From Tubiluchus corallicola (lineage: Eukaryota; Priapulida; Priapulimorpha; Priapulimorphida; Tubiluchidae), in contig JAQGDQ010000172.1 in assembly GCA_030141605.1 (NCBI GenBank), forward strand, positions 310,001 to 374,000: a stretch of 64,000 nt of DNA, read 5' to 3'. The position numbers and the translations under genes were made by a program. Below are positions 53,486 to 64,000 of the stretch, piece after piece. Under the pieces are notes generated by a model. That model was not told the origin of the DNA. It saw nothing but the letters and a program-made list of their open reading frames with translations, and searched no databases. Numbering within the stretch: the first letter of the stretch is position 1; each line of letters starts with the position of its first letter.

Positions 53486-54775
53486 CTTGTTTTAGTCAAT
53501 GAACTACATACATACTCTACATCTCTAATACACACAACAGAAAATTGGAGACATAGTTTAGACAACAAGCAATACATTTTAGCAGCATTTTTGGATTTAA
53601 GTAAAGCTTTCGATAGCATTAATCACGAACTACTTTACGATAATTTAAAACAAATCGGATTAGATTCGATATCGTTAAAACTGATACAAAATTATCTCAA
53701 AGATAGACAACAACGAGTAAAGTTAGATACAATCAACTTTTCTGACTGGGCCACGTTAAACAGAGGTATACCGCAAGGAACACTACTAGATCCGTTATTA
53801 TTTTGCCTATATATAAACAACATATCCAGTGTATTAAAACACTCACAAATAACGCAATACGCTGATGACACTACAATCTACATAGCCCATGAAAATGTCC
53901 AAACTGCAAAAAATTATTTAGAAGAAGATATAAAAAATATAAATATGGCATTTAGTCATTACAAGCTAAAAATGAATAATGACAAAACAGAATTCATGAT
54001 ACTGTCACCCTCATTAAATACTAATGATGCATCATCAACCACTTTGACAATAGATAATGCTGTAATCAAACAAACTAACAATGTTAAATTCCTGGGCATA
54101 CAAGTAGACAATAATCTTTCATGGGATGATCACTTTAATAACATATACACAAAAATGGCATCTAGCACATCATATCTCCGACAAGTTAAAGGGCAACTAA
54201 CAAAGGAAACTAAAACACTAATATATAAAACTTTAGTTCTACCACACTTCTTATATGGATGTACGCTACTTCAAAAAACCAAAAGGGAAAATTACTTAAA
54301 ATTAAATCTCCTTCAAAATTATGCGTTGAGATTGATAGCTGGGTACTCATACAAACACAAGGCAGGTAGACAAAAATTCAAAGCTTCAACAACTAACCTG
54401 AGAAAAACTTTAAAATTCCCAATCATTGAAGCACACAAAGAATATTTTACTCTGCTTTTTATATTTAAATACATTAACAACATCAGCAAACCATTCCAGA
54501 ATAACAGATTTACCTTTTTTCCAAATCCTATCGTTAATTCCAGAACAAGCAATCTAAAACAAATTAGGACAAATACCCACTATGGAACGAACTCTGTAAT
54601 CAAACAAGCAATTTTACTTTGGAATTCTCTACCATTACAGGTTAAACAAATCAAGTCCCTAGCAGCATTTAAAACAAAATTAAAATCACTAATATTAACC
54701 AGATATGAAATACCATCACACCAGTACGACAACATACACACTAATTCCGAATTCATATACCCACGGCCATATTAA
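53486..54775 (+). pseudogene. 5'-truncated LINE (CR1/L2-like) reverse transcriptase
   Basis: Open frame from after a stop at 53483-53485 to TAA at 54773-54775. It covers the RT fingers/palm from AAFLDLSKAFDSINH (motif A) through RGIPQGTLLDPLLF to QYADDTTIY (catalytic YADD) and KFLGIQVDNNLSWDDH, then the thumb and the C-terminal tail typical of CR1/L2-type elements (ILLWNSLPLQVKQIKSLAAFKTKLK). The endonuclease domain and N-terminal RT are missing, so it is dead on arrival, although about 430 codons stay open, which argues for a young insertion. The 3' UTR ends with AATAAA (54967-54972) and a TA-repeat tail. It lies immediately after the older LINE remnant. Confidence 0.88.
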
Positions 54776-54996
54776 TTAAATCATAGTTTTTTTTTATATT
54801 TTTTTGTGTATAGTTGTAAATATGTTTGATTTTATTCGTCATTACTGCACAGTAGTTTAGATTGCACTGACGCATTTGCCTTCAGCAGTGTAAGTTTTTA
54901 TTAACTAACACTGATTGATTATCTCTGTAAAGTTTTTATCAGTGATTATCAATGTTTTTAATGGCAAATAAAGATTATTATATATATATATATATA
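54776..54996 (+). repeat. LINE 3' UTR and TA-repeat tail
   Basis: Non-coding tail of the element above: A+T-rich 3' UTR, AATAAAGATTATTA, then a (TA)n run at about 54977-54996. LINEs of the CR1/L2 group end in short microsatellite-like repeats rather than poly(A), which fits. Confidence 0.65.
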
Positions 54997-57900
54997 ACAT
55001 ACATACATTGACTAAGACATAGATAATAGACATGGACAGAGACTAAAACCGGAACTTCTTCTTTAGCAAGGTCTCATTTCATCCATTGTAGACAATTAGA
55101 GTATTCCATCCACTAAAAGCACAAGTTCTTCTACTCCTAAAGACAGATTGTTGATGTAGTTGAACATATTTATTTATCTTAACTAATTGTTGCCAGGTGG
55201 TTTTTTGCATGACTTTAAGGCTTCCTTTAAGGCGATTCTTACTACTGGCTGGTACGTCACTTGGTAATCTTAGAAGATGTCCTAGTCATTCTAATCTTCG
55301 GATCTTGATTTCTGAACTTCATAAATTTCTTTCGTTTTAGTGTACATATCTTCACTTAATTCAAAACTACAACGTCATTGTTAAATATTTTTCATGATCA
55401 TTGATCAATAAGAAATATAATAATTAAAACAGACTAGTGTAATTACCAATGATTTTTAATATGACAAAACAAAAAATTGTACTTGAAATTAGATAAATTT
55501 TATTGTGCACGGTAAATTTTCTTACTATCAATTTCGAGTAAAACCCGCAAATTTAGGTGTTAAAAACCGCGAATAGCCGATCATCCGAAATTATTCCCTT
55601 TTTGTAATCCAAAGTTAGTGTGGATTCCGCATCTTCATCCAGCATTTCTGTGGCAAATCCGCATCCGCCATTCACTGACTGTGATCACTAGGGGCAAGCA
55701 ATTCTAGAAATCGAATTTCGAACCGAATTTTTGGCTTTCGAATTAAAAATTTTATCGAATGTAGCCCAGAGATCGTGGATAGCAGATTGAGATCATGCCG
55801 CAGTTACGAAAGAGACAGAATTTACAGTCTGCGGATTGCTGATAGTGAATCGGTTGCCGATGTTCAGTTTGCGAATTCTAAGGCCTCTATATTCGGATTT
55901 TACGCGATATTGTGGCTACAAACAAATTAGACCATTTGTGTAAGGTAAACTTTAAATTGTTTGCACAAAAAGCTTACCCAATTTCAGGACAATTTTTTAT
56001 TTTGTCATGACAATTATGGTTTGTGCTGTGGTGTGATCGATAATATGGTGGGGTGATATATGTACATCGTGTGGTGAGCTGTCTTTGAGGGCTTCGAGCA
56101 AAATTTCTTTATGGGGTCTGGCTATAATAATTTATTATTGATTAATGATTATATATCCAACCTTAATACTGATAAAGTTTTTAATATATATAGAAGGCAC
56201 ACATAGCTTGTCTAGTTTTTTGCTTACGATCTTGCTGATACGCGACTGCTCAATTTCATATAAACGGCGGATTTTGCAGTGCGGATAAATGAAAAAGTGA
56301 TAATCGCGATCACTGATGTCCTCTACTGCGGGCGACTTGCACTTATACAAAAGCACTGTAGTAATAAATACATACACCTGTTGGTATGTCAATGGAAGTT
56401 ACAATTAATTACCGCTACATAGATCTGTATAAGCCAAAAAATGGTTTTAGATCCGTTTTTGTGCTGTATGGCAGTTGACAGAATAAACAATATTGAAAAT
56501 GTGTAAGCAATGCTAAACATAATTATTTGCTTCAGAACTTGATACTGAAATGATGATGCATTATGACGACACTGAAAGACTGGTAAGCATCAAACAAATA
56601 AGTTTTAAAGAGCTTTTTAGTTCGAACTCGATTTAGACGTAAAATCACAATTTTTAAACAAAAATATTAGTATTTTTAGGGCGGAAGAAAATCAAGCAAT
56701 GTGCACAACATATAATTGTCTTTGTGAGATCACTTTTAATTTATTAATGATTCGAAAATTTATTCGAAAATCTTCACAACTGAATTTGATTGTGATTCGG
56801 ATTTGAAATCCTTAAATTTGGTATGATTTGAGTCTGCTCTGGTAGAGAATGCACAATCCTATTGACGATATTAAAATTATAATTATTGTAGCAGTAGAGA
56901 TCGAAAATAACACAGAAGGATGTTGGAGCTTTCTGATAGTGAATGCTCACGTACCCTGTTGATTACATTGAGACAGTAGCCAATAAGGAGTGAAAATAAG
57001 GTCAAAAAGATGTTTAAGAATTGCAGAGAGGCAGTAGCCAATAGTGCTTGATGAAAATTTGCTTAGATGAAGCTAAAACTTTATTAATCTGTAGAAATAT
57101 CATCATTAATGCAATTTGAAACATGGTCAAACATTCAAATGGGTGAGTTATGAATTAGAAAAAGTTTAGGGAAGATCTTTGAAAAGTCTTATGAGATTGT
57201 CAAAGACTACTGTAGCTCAATACTAGCGCCATTATTTGAATTTGGTATATATAACCCATTAATGATCACATTAATTAAAAAAGAAGACTTACGTCTTATA
57301 GGAAGCATATTTTGCCAAATAAAGAGTGATTAGCAAATGAGCTCTTGGAGCCCCAATTGAATGAGATATACAGCTGATAAAATGGAATTAACATAGACAA
57401 AGAAGGTGATAAGTAAAAAAGCAAAATGAAAATAATAAATTAATGAAATAACAAAATTCTTGTAAGTTTATTAATGAAATCCAAAATAAAAGACCTAGTA
57501 AAAATATTGCAGAAACAAGTTCAAAACTGACATTTTCTCAAAGAATAAATAAAATCGGCTTGAAAGGGTATCTGGCAAACCAACTCTTTTATAAATGTTA
57601 TTTTATTATGTCCAATGGGAGGTATTGAACAATACACGACACATTACTGTCAGAATATTTTGTTGTTTTTTGTGTAAGGGAGATGATAAAATTTAGTTAG
57701 ATTTTAGTTCAGTGATGTTGTAAGAGACAGTAGTGAAAGACTGTTGAAAGCATTGAGGTTTATGGAAGATTGTACGTGTTGCAGAAAAATTTTCGTGTAG
57801 TTGATATGAATGATAGCAATGATGATAAATAAAAATTATTAATGCAGTGTTCAAAATCCTTTGCAAACAATTACGAATTAGTTAGCTACATGAGTGGGAA

Positions 57901-58276
57901 CTGGAGGGCGCGAGCGATCAGTGTATTCACGCTGATAATACCAGCCATTGGTTTTTTATTTGGAGATCCAACTGACACTGCACGTCTTTACTTGATTCAG
58001 TGTTAATCAACGTCCAATAATAATTTTACTGTTTAAGCGTCTTGTGTTTTTAACTATCCTCCCGAATCTCCCCTAACAAAAGATTACGTTGCACAATGTG
58101 CGTGTCTATACTTCAAAGTTTTGTCGTTTTCTCTTGAACGCAGCTTAGTTAAATAAAATCAAGTCGACCTTAATTTTGTCTGTTAAATCAAGATTGCTCT
58201 GTTTGCTCGTCTTGTATACCTGATTACCTGTAGATGTTGAACTTTAAAGCTTTCTGTGCGGGAACTTATTTTTAAG
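54997..58276. other. Gene-free stretch with old repeat debris
   Basis: No supportable gene. Around 55640-56400 there is a diverged relative of the MITE family seen at 58277 and 59557. Shared phrases include GCCAGACCCC, ATAATAAATT, GGATTTTGCAGT and GCGGATAAA, partly in opposite orientation. The remainder is A+T-rich with frequent stops. Confidence 0.55.
55640..56400 (+). repeat. Diverged third copy of the GGATCCG MITE family
   Basis: Segments near 56000-56150 match, in reverse complement, the interior of the element at 59557-60932 (CCAGACCCC, CGATGTAC). Segments near 56240-56300 match the right part of the element at 58277-59219 (CAATTTCA, GGATTTTGCAGT, GCGGATAAA). Termini are not recognisable. 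Limits approximate. Confidence 0.45.
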
Positions 58277-59219
58277 CAGTGGCTAGAGGTACGGATCCGT
58301 ACTCGTCTTTTCTGCGATACCGAATACGGATCCGTATTCGTAGCTATTTTTGCAACAAATACGGATCCGTGCTTTTTGTGACATTTACAAAACATATTTT
58401 TACCATTGCAGACAATGGTTCACTGTTGCAATTTCGTGAGAGTTACTGGAGTTGTAAAGCAGCAGAACTCCAGTAAAAAAACATTTTATAATTATTAAAA
58501 ATTAAAACGGGTATGCACAGTAGTCGGATATTCACATTCTTTTTAAAGGTATTTATCAGTAGAAATATTAACTAACGTCAAACAAGTACCCTAAAACTTC
58601 TGTAATCCATTACATTATTATTATATTAAATGTTCAAGCACTAATAATGCTAATTAGTGAGATAAAACTGTTACAATGGGAAGACGCATATGTATTCAAT
58701 TGACAATATAAACATATTCTTATCAGAAAAAAAATTAAAAGTTTAGCATAATATAAGAAAAAAGTTTTAATCTAATCCTGTTGTTTTTCATATGCAAACG
58801 GGGATAAACGCTTCTTTCATATCAAAAACAGGCAAACTTTTTAGTAATAAAGCATGACTCGTTCACCATAATATGGCAGAGTGTTGCGCGCATTCACCGC
58901 ATGTCCTATCTACGGATTACGTAATATAGATATCTATGAGGATGTTCAATTTCACTCAATCCGCAGATCTAGCGGATGCGGATATTTACAATTGTGGATT
59001 TTGAGGTTGCCGATAAACAAGAAAGCGATATATTACCCCTGTCTGACGGCAAACCGTATTTCTCGTCAATATCTTTCACGGTACGGCGATCCATATTTTC
59101 GCGTTAATATCGTTCGCCGTACGGATCGATCCGTATTTTCTAGTGAATGCTTTAGAGACACGGATCCGCATATTTAGTTGCATGCAGTTCCGGATACGGA
59201 TCCGTACCTTTAGTCACTG
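58277..59219 (+). mobile_element. MITE A with TACGGATCCGTA subterminal palindromes
   Basis: Terminal inverted repeats: the left starts CAGTGGCTAGAGGTACGGAT and the reverse-complemented right end starts CAGTGACTAAAGGTACGGAT. The 12-base palindrome TACGGATCCGTA or a one-off variant recurs at both ends (for example near 58290, 58322, 58362 and 59195). Repeated subterminal palindromes are typical transposase-binding arrays of hAT elements. Flanks (CTTATTTTT on both sides) hint at a target duplication but the alignment is imprecise. No transposase is present. Confidence 0.75.
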
Positions 59220-59556
59220 CCTTATTTTTTATGTTAATCGTAAATGGGTTTCGTCGAATTTTGAATAAAGAACAAATTAATTGTTTGTAAGTATGACTGT
59301 TACCGTGAATAGACTCGATCCTCTTCACCAAAATTGGCGAGCAAATAGACATCAACAAAAAATGTCTGTTTGCAAGATCAATAAGTGAATTACACGAATT
59401 TACTTTCTTGTTTGTAGTACAAACATGTGTTAACATTGTTCACATCATTTATTTGCAAACACCCATGTACAGTCAAGTAATTTTGCTGTAAAACTATATT
59501 GGAGAAAATAAATGTTCTATGTCTATGTCAAGTCATAAGTGGTATATTGTCTAAGG

Positions 59557-60932
59557 CAGTGACTAAAGGTACGGATCCGTATCTCGAAAGCATTCACTAG
59601 AAAATACAGATCGCCGTACCGTGAAAGATATTGACGAGAAACTACTACGGATCGCCATCAGAGACGGGCGGATATCACTTTCTTGTTTATCCGCAACTGC
59701 AAAATCCACGGATTGAGTGAAATTGAATATCCTCGTATCTGCAATATCTGCAAAATGTGGGCAGTAAATTAACTGGGCGTGGCATGTGTGCTGTATTGCT
59801 GAAAACCGTTTCTTAATGTAAAGCTAGGAGATATCATCGCAAATCAATAATAAATTGTTAGCCAGACCCCAACTTTGCTTGTGAACCTTCAATGACAACT
59901 CACACAGCACGATGTACGTAGTACATCATTCAACCATATCGTGCCCTTCACACTTCATATATATTAATTCTTTATTTGTCATTAAAAGGTTCACTCATTA
60001 TAAAAAATTTGAGTAAGCCTCAGTGTAATGTTAAAATAATAACACTGTTCAAGACAAATGTGTCCAGTGCAGATTAAGAAAAACTAAAGTGCAAAACTAA
60101 AAACTAATTATTTGCAATAAATGGACATTTTTACAAAACAGTAATTACAAAAGTACATTAAATTTTACTTGACATTTACACTGTATATACATTTGACATG
60201 ATACAATTAACAAAACACGCTTTACATTACATAATTAACATGATTAACATAATTAATATGGGACTTGGCTCATACAAAGATGCTTTAAAATGCTTACTGT
60301 GACAAACAAAATAATAAATCAAGCAAGTAATACTGGCACGCTATAATATTCACAGCATGAATTATTTGGCAACAGGTGCATGTAACAGTTTAGCAGCTCT
60401 TATAAATTAGACCTACTGTATATCACATAAAGACTAAAAATTTAGGTTATGTTCGATAAGTCAATAAATCACAACCCAAACTAAGGAAAAATACAGGGTA
60501 GTAGGTTATCACATTCATAACACTCTATAGAAAAAATAAGGGCTTAGTAGGTCATCATATTACAACACTCTAAGAAATTCATAACTCTCTAAGATTTAAA
60601 CTCTTGCAACAGCATAATATCAAAGCTAACAATTTGCAAGACTAACATTTATTAATATTTACAGTGTAACTTATATCATCACGAAGAAAAATGGTATTGA
60701 AGAAAAATGGTACGGCTACAGGTTGTATAATGCCATATCACCATTTTCATGAAGTGGGCATGTACTTTTCAATGATGTACAGGGCACATGGTCAAATGCC
60801 GTATGTCGTAAAAATGGTCAAAATCCGTATGTTTTGTAAATGTCAAAAAAGCACTGACCCGTATTTGTTGCAAAAATAGCTATGAATACGGGATCCAGAA
60901 AAGCCGAGTACGGATCTGTACCTCTACCACTG
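59557..60932 (-). mobile_element. MITE B, inverted copy of MITE A
   Basis: Its left end is the reverse complement of MITE A's right end (CAGTGACTAAAGGTACGGAT) and its right end matches MITE A's left end (reverse complement CAGTGGTAGAGGTACAGATC). Flanks TTGTCTAA and TTGCCTAA look like an 8-bp target duplication with one change. It is about 430 bp longer than copy A because of extra A+T-rich interior that also has relatives at 55640-56400. Only 337 bp separate A and B. Confidence 0.75.
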
Positions 60933-60944
60933 TCATTGCCTAAA

Positions 60945-61781
60945 CATAACGTCTAAATTTACGAAAAGTCTCTCGTTGCTATATGGAGGTTTAGCATACA
61001 CAGACACAGCGCCGAATTATCGTGTGGTATAGTGTATAGCCTGCAGCCCTTCAAACTTGGGAGTTGGAGGCCCTCAAGCTTTGGTAGCATTTGGTAAAAC
61101 ATCTGTTTTTTTAGTATGGTTGTGTTGAATTATGTTCTAATTTGGTTTGCGATAAATAGTAAGATAGTGGTATTCCTTCAAAGAATATTTTTATTGACAA
61201 ACAAAAGATAACTATTCTAGTTTACTTAAGGAATTTGCAATAAATTTTCTTCAAACTATGTAAATGTCATTAAAATATATCGCGAGTAAAAAAACATTTG
61301 AGGCGGCTGCCTGCTAGCTAGAGGGTGGCTCCATAACTTTATTAGCCTAGTTGCCCCAAAAGTTCATAATCCGGCCCTGCACAGACCTATGGGCCACAAA
61401 GCTTGCTAGCCTAAGTTCTAACTCTCAGACACCTACAGAAGAGGGCAGTTGATAGAATTAAAATATAGTACTCTATGAAACATTTTATCTGCATTGATGC
61501 GTGTACTTTGTTTAGACTTCGAAGTGGCTTGGTGTGGCACAATTTGATTGGCCTAGGAAATTAGATTCTAAAGTTAAGATTATTACTATTAGATCTGTTA
61601 CTATTATTACTATTAGATTAAATTAACTTTATAGTACAAACTGTAGAGTGATTCATTAAAACAAACCCTGATTAATTTCTAGTAGATGTATATTTGCTGT
61701 TGTACGAAAATGTGAACACTAATAAAATTAAATGAATTTGCTATATTCCATCCTTACTCATCAAATATGTTTATTTTGCAG
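60945..61781. other. Region upstream of SAE1
   Basis: About 0.8 kb without a coding frame. It should contain the SAE1 promoter and, if the acceptor at 61780-61781 is real, a non-coding first exon with its intron. I could not pick the donor. No TATA box is convincing. Confidence 0.4.
61780..61781 (+). other. Likely splice acceptor in SAE1 5' UTR
   Basis: TTTATTTTGCAG followed by GTCGCTG lies 37 bases before the SAE1 ATG. The pyrimidine-rich tract plus CAG is a strong acceptor, suggesting the 5' UTR is spliced although the coding region is not. Confidence 0.45.
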
Positions 61782-61818
61782 GTCGCTGTACAAATAATTT
61801 TAAGCAGCTGCAGAAATC

Positions 61819-62820
61819 ATGGTGGAACATAAGGGACATGCAATTAGCGAGGAAGAAGCTGCCTTATATGACAGACAAATTCGCTTATGGGGTCTAGATG
61901 CACAGAAACGATTAAGGGGTAGTCATGTCTTAATAGTAGGGCTTCATGGCCTAGGAGCAGAAATTTGTAAAAACATTGTTCTAGCTGGAGTTAAAGCTGT
62001 TACACTGCTTGACGATGAAAATGTCACTGAAGAAGACAGAAATTCACAGTTCCTCGTGGAACCAGCAGATGTTGGTAAAAATAGGGCACTCTGCTCCGTG
62101 GAGAGGACTCAGCAACTGAATCCGATGGTCATCATTGATGCCGACACACAGAATGTCAGCGAAAAAAGTGACCAGTTTTTCCACAATTTCGATGTTGTTT
62201 GTCTCACTGGCTGTGTCAAGGAACAGTTGATCCGTGTTAACAATATATGCCACTCACAAGGGATCAAATTCTTTGCAGGTGATACGTTCGGATATTATGG
62301 TTTTCTGTTTCTTGACTTATGCCATCATGATTATGTTGAAGAAGTTCGTCATGTTATTACTAAGGATGATAACAGTGGCAGCAAGAAGCAGAAAGTAGAT
62401 GAGACCAAACTTGTGAAACGATCCGAAACTTACATTACTTTCCAGGACGTGTTGGAGTTTGACTGGTCCACTCCCAAAGCTGTTAAGGGACTCAAGAAGA
62501 CACCGTCGACTTATTTCCTTTGTTTAGTGCTATTGCAGTTTCGCTGGTTGCATGGAAGATTGCCTTGTCATGGGGATCACGACCAACTGCTTGCGGTCAA
62601 GCAAAAAGTTTTGGAAGAACTGAAAGTTGACAAGAACATTTTGTCCGACTCATTTGCTGAACATTGTAAAGGTGAACTGAGTCCAGTATGTGCTATTGTT
62701 GGAGGCATTTTAGGCCAAGAAATAATCAAGGCTGTATCGTGTAAAGATGCGCCTCATAATAACTTTTTCTTCTTTAATGGTATTGAAGGCAGTGGGCTTG
62801 TAGACTGCATCGGCAAATGA
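61819..62820 (+). CDS. SAE1: SUMO-activating enzyme subunit 1
   Basis: Small (Aos1-like) subunit of the heterodimeric SUMO E1. With UBA2 it adenylates SUMO in the nucleus; the catalytic cysteine lies on UBA2. It has 333 residues in one uninterrupted frame (human has 346). The adenylation-domain start SEEEAALYDRQIRLWGLDAQ (10-29) is followed by the nucleotide-binding loop VGLHGLGAEICKNI (40-53) and TLLDDENVTEEDRNSQFL. Further on are FFAGDTFGYYGF, a Lys-rich segment GSKKQKVDE, and the conserved C-terminal half with CAIVGGILGQEIIKAVS and PHNNFFFFNGIEGSG. The start is the first ATG, in the context AATCATGG. The frame is intact with no frameshift, so it is probably functional. Most animal SAE1 genes are split by several introns, so intron loss or an expressed retrocopy is possible. 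Confidence 0.96.
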   Translation: MVEHKGHAISEEEAALYDRQIRLWGLDAQKRLRGSHVLIVGLHGLGAEICKNIVLAGVKAVTLLDDENVTEEDRNSQFLVEPADVGKNRALCSVERTQQLNPMVIIDADTQNVSEKSDQFFHNFDVVCLTGCVKEQLIRVNNICHSQGIKFFAGDTFGYYGFLFLDLCHHDYVEEVRHVITKDDNSGSKKQKVDETKLVKRSETYITFQDVLEFDWSTPKAVKGLKKTPSTYFLCLVLLQFRWLHGRLPCHGDHDQLLAVKQKVLEELKVDKNILSDSFAEHCKGELSPVCAIVGGILGQEIIKAVSCKDAPHNNFFFFNGIEGSGLVDCIGK

Positions 62821-63886
62821 CGAGCTCTCCAGAATCCACAGGAATATTTGCCTTGCAAAAGCTCAGTTATTGTGTTTACATGTTAACTGTCATCAAGCAT
62901 TCACTTTCAGAAAGTAATATCATGATCTAACTAATTACAATGTAAAGCTACTTATTGAAGAGAATTTTGACATTCAATACATATTGCGCTATTATGTAAA
63001 CTGTTGTCCTCATGCATCACTTATAGAATAATCTGCTGCAGTGGCAGATATAATATGTATAATCTGTAATAAGTATAAATATTCAAGTGTATAGGCTATG
63101 CGAGTATACATACACTGCTGAACAGTGTCAGATGAATGGGGCTTATAGTAATTCTTGTGAATGTGTCCTGTCAATTTAAAATACTAACTTGTAAAAATTT
63201 CTGAAAAATGCAATATAACAGCACGAATGTCAAAACAAATAACACATCATTCAGTATGGTATATAAAATTTCAATTGAAACATTTGTCACAGTCTTAGAC
63301 AGATAAATAATATTAATAACATTATTAGTTGAATACAAAATAGGCCATGCCATTTTTGCAAAATACATAGTTGGAAAATGCTTATGAAGTTTATAAACTT
63401 TTGGCAATATTGTAGATTATATGTTCCTATGCCCAGTCCAATAAAGAGAGCTGCTGTACAACCACTAAATAAGCTTAAACATGTAATAACATAAATACAC
63501 GTACTCGCCCACAAAAATAAAAAGTATAAGTACAGTGTACAAAGATGTGTAAAAGTTTTCAAAGCAGTTTTTAAGTGGACTAACAAAACTGCAATTAGTC
63601 AAGCTATAGTAACTTGAAAAGAACATTTTCTGTTACTAAGATTTTTCAGACAGCAAATTTTCTGAAAGTTTTGTCAAGTAGAACTTTCATTTCAATAAGT
63701 AACGAAAGGTGAGCAACAAATTTGCATTAAAATAATCTCACTCGTTACCTAGTCCCAGAATCGTAATTGTAGGTGTTAATTTCTGTAATAAATGAGTACT
63801 ATAAAAATGAGTCACTGAGTTAGACATAATCAGTAATCAGTACAAGACCTATGCCATTTTTTACATATACACAAATTTACAAATCT
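62821..63886. other. Convergent intergenic region after SAE1
   Basis: Holds the SAE1 3' UTR. An AATAAA at about 63441 (plus strand) is the clearest signal but is 600 bases from the stop. Minus-strand frames here are short and lack conserved features. Nothing else is supportable. Confidence 0.5.
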
Positions 63887-63979
63887 TTATTGTCCTTTGC
63901 TGCCGTTTTTCTCAATAGGAATCTCAAATTCTAACAAATTGCCCCTAAATGTTGCATTTTCAACATGAGCAACAGTCAT
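63887..63979 (-). CDS. Probable terminal coding exon of an unidentified gene
   Basis: On the minus strand a good acceptor (GTATTTAG before 63979) opens a 31-codon frame, the only one open, beginning MTVAHVENATFRGNLLEFEI and ending EKNGSKGQ then TAA. The stop is embedded in the poly(A) signal (CAATAAAG), followed by A+T-rich sequence. This is the expected look of a last exon with a very compact 3' end, convergent with SAE1. I do not recognise the protein family, and upstream exons would lie beyond the right edge. It could be a chance frame. Confidence 0.45.
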   Translation of the reverse strand: MTVAHVENATFRGNLLEFEIPIEKNGSKGQ

Positions 63980-64000
63980 CTAAATACATGTTAAAATTTC

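Overview
This is an A+T-rich animal (metazoan) nuclear window. The evidence is spliced genes with GT-AG introns, a Wnt co-receptor of the LRP5/6 type, a fused two-domain UMP synthase in the animal order (OPRT then OMP decarboxylase), nucleoredoxin, and a dense load of degraded LINEs, an LTR element and MITEs. I cannot name the phylum from sequence alone. An intron-rich invertebrate, possibly a non-bilaterian, fits but is only inference.

Layout from left to right. (1) 66-18825, minus strand: 23 consecutive coding exons of an LRP5/6 gene, covering four beta-propeller/EGF modules and the LDLa repeats. The transmembrane and cytoplasmic part lies beyond the left edge, and the signal-peptide exon was not found. 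Three introns carry TA-flanked pogo-like MITEs. (2) 18826-30690: about 12 kb with no supportable gene, containing a 500-bp hAT-like MITE with perfect 8-bp target duplications and one copy of a dispersed inverted repeat. (3) 30704-38316, minus: complete UMPS in 11 exons, 490 residues. (4) 40559-51536, minus: complete nucleoredoxin in 7 exons, 411 residues, with intact WCPPC motifs in both of its first two thioredoxin-like domains. (5) 51600-61000: a transposon graveyard. A decayed LINE is split by a 371-bp solo LTR with a 5-bp target duplication and heat-shock-element-like promoter motifs. A second, 5'-truncated LINE has an open RT region, and two inverted copies of a MITE carry the palindrome TACGGATCCGTA at their ends. 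(6) 61819-62820, plus: SAE1, the SUMO E1 small subunit, with an uninterrupted coding region. (7) 63887-63979, minus: probable terminal exon of an unidentified gene whose stop codon overlaps its AATAAA signal.

The three large minus-strand genes form a tandem LRP5/6 - UMPS - NXN block. LRP5/6 and NXN both act in Wnt signalling (co-receptor and Dishevelled-binding redox regulator), so their linkage is worth checking in other genomes. UMPS and SAE1 are housekeeping enzymes for pyrimidine synthesis and sumoylation. I saw no clear new protein system. The most unusual items are the nested LTR with its promoter motifs, the doubly active-looking nucleoredoxin, the apparent GC-AG intron in LRP5/6 and the palindrome-bearing inverted MITE pair.
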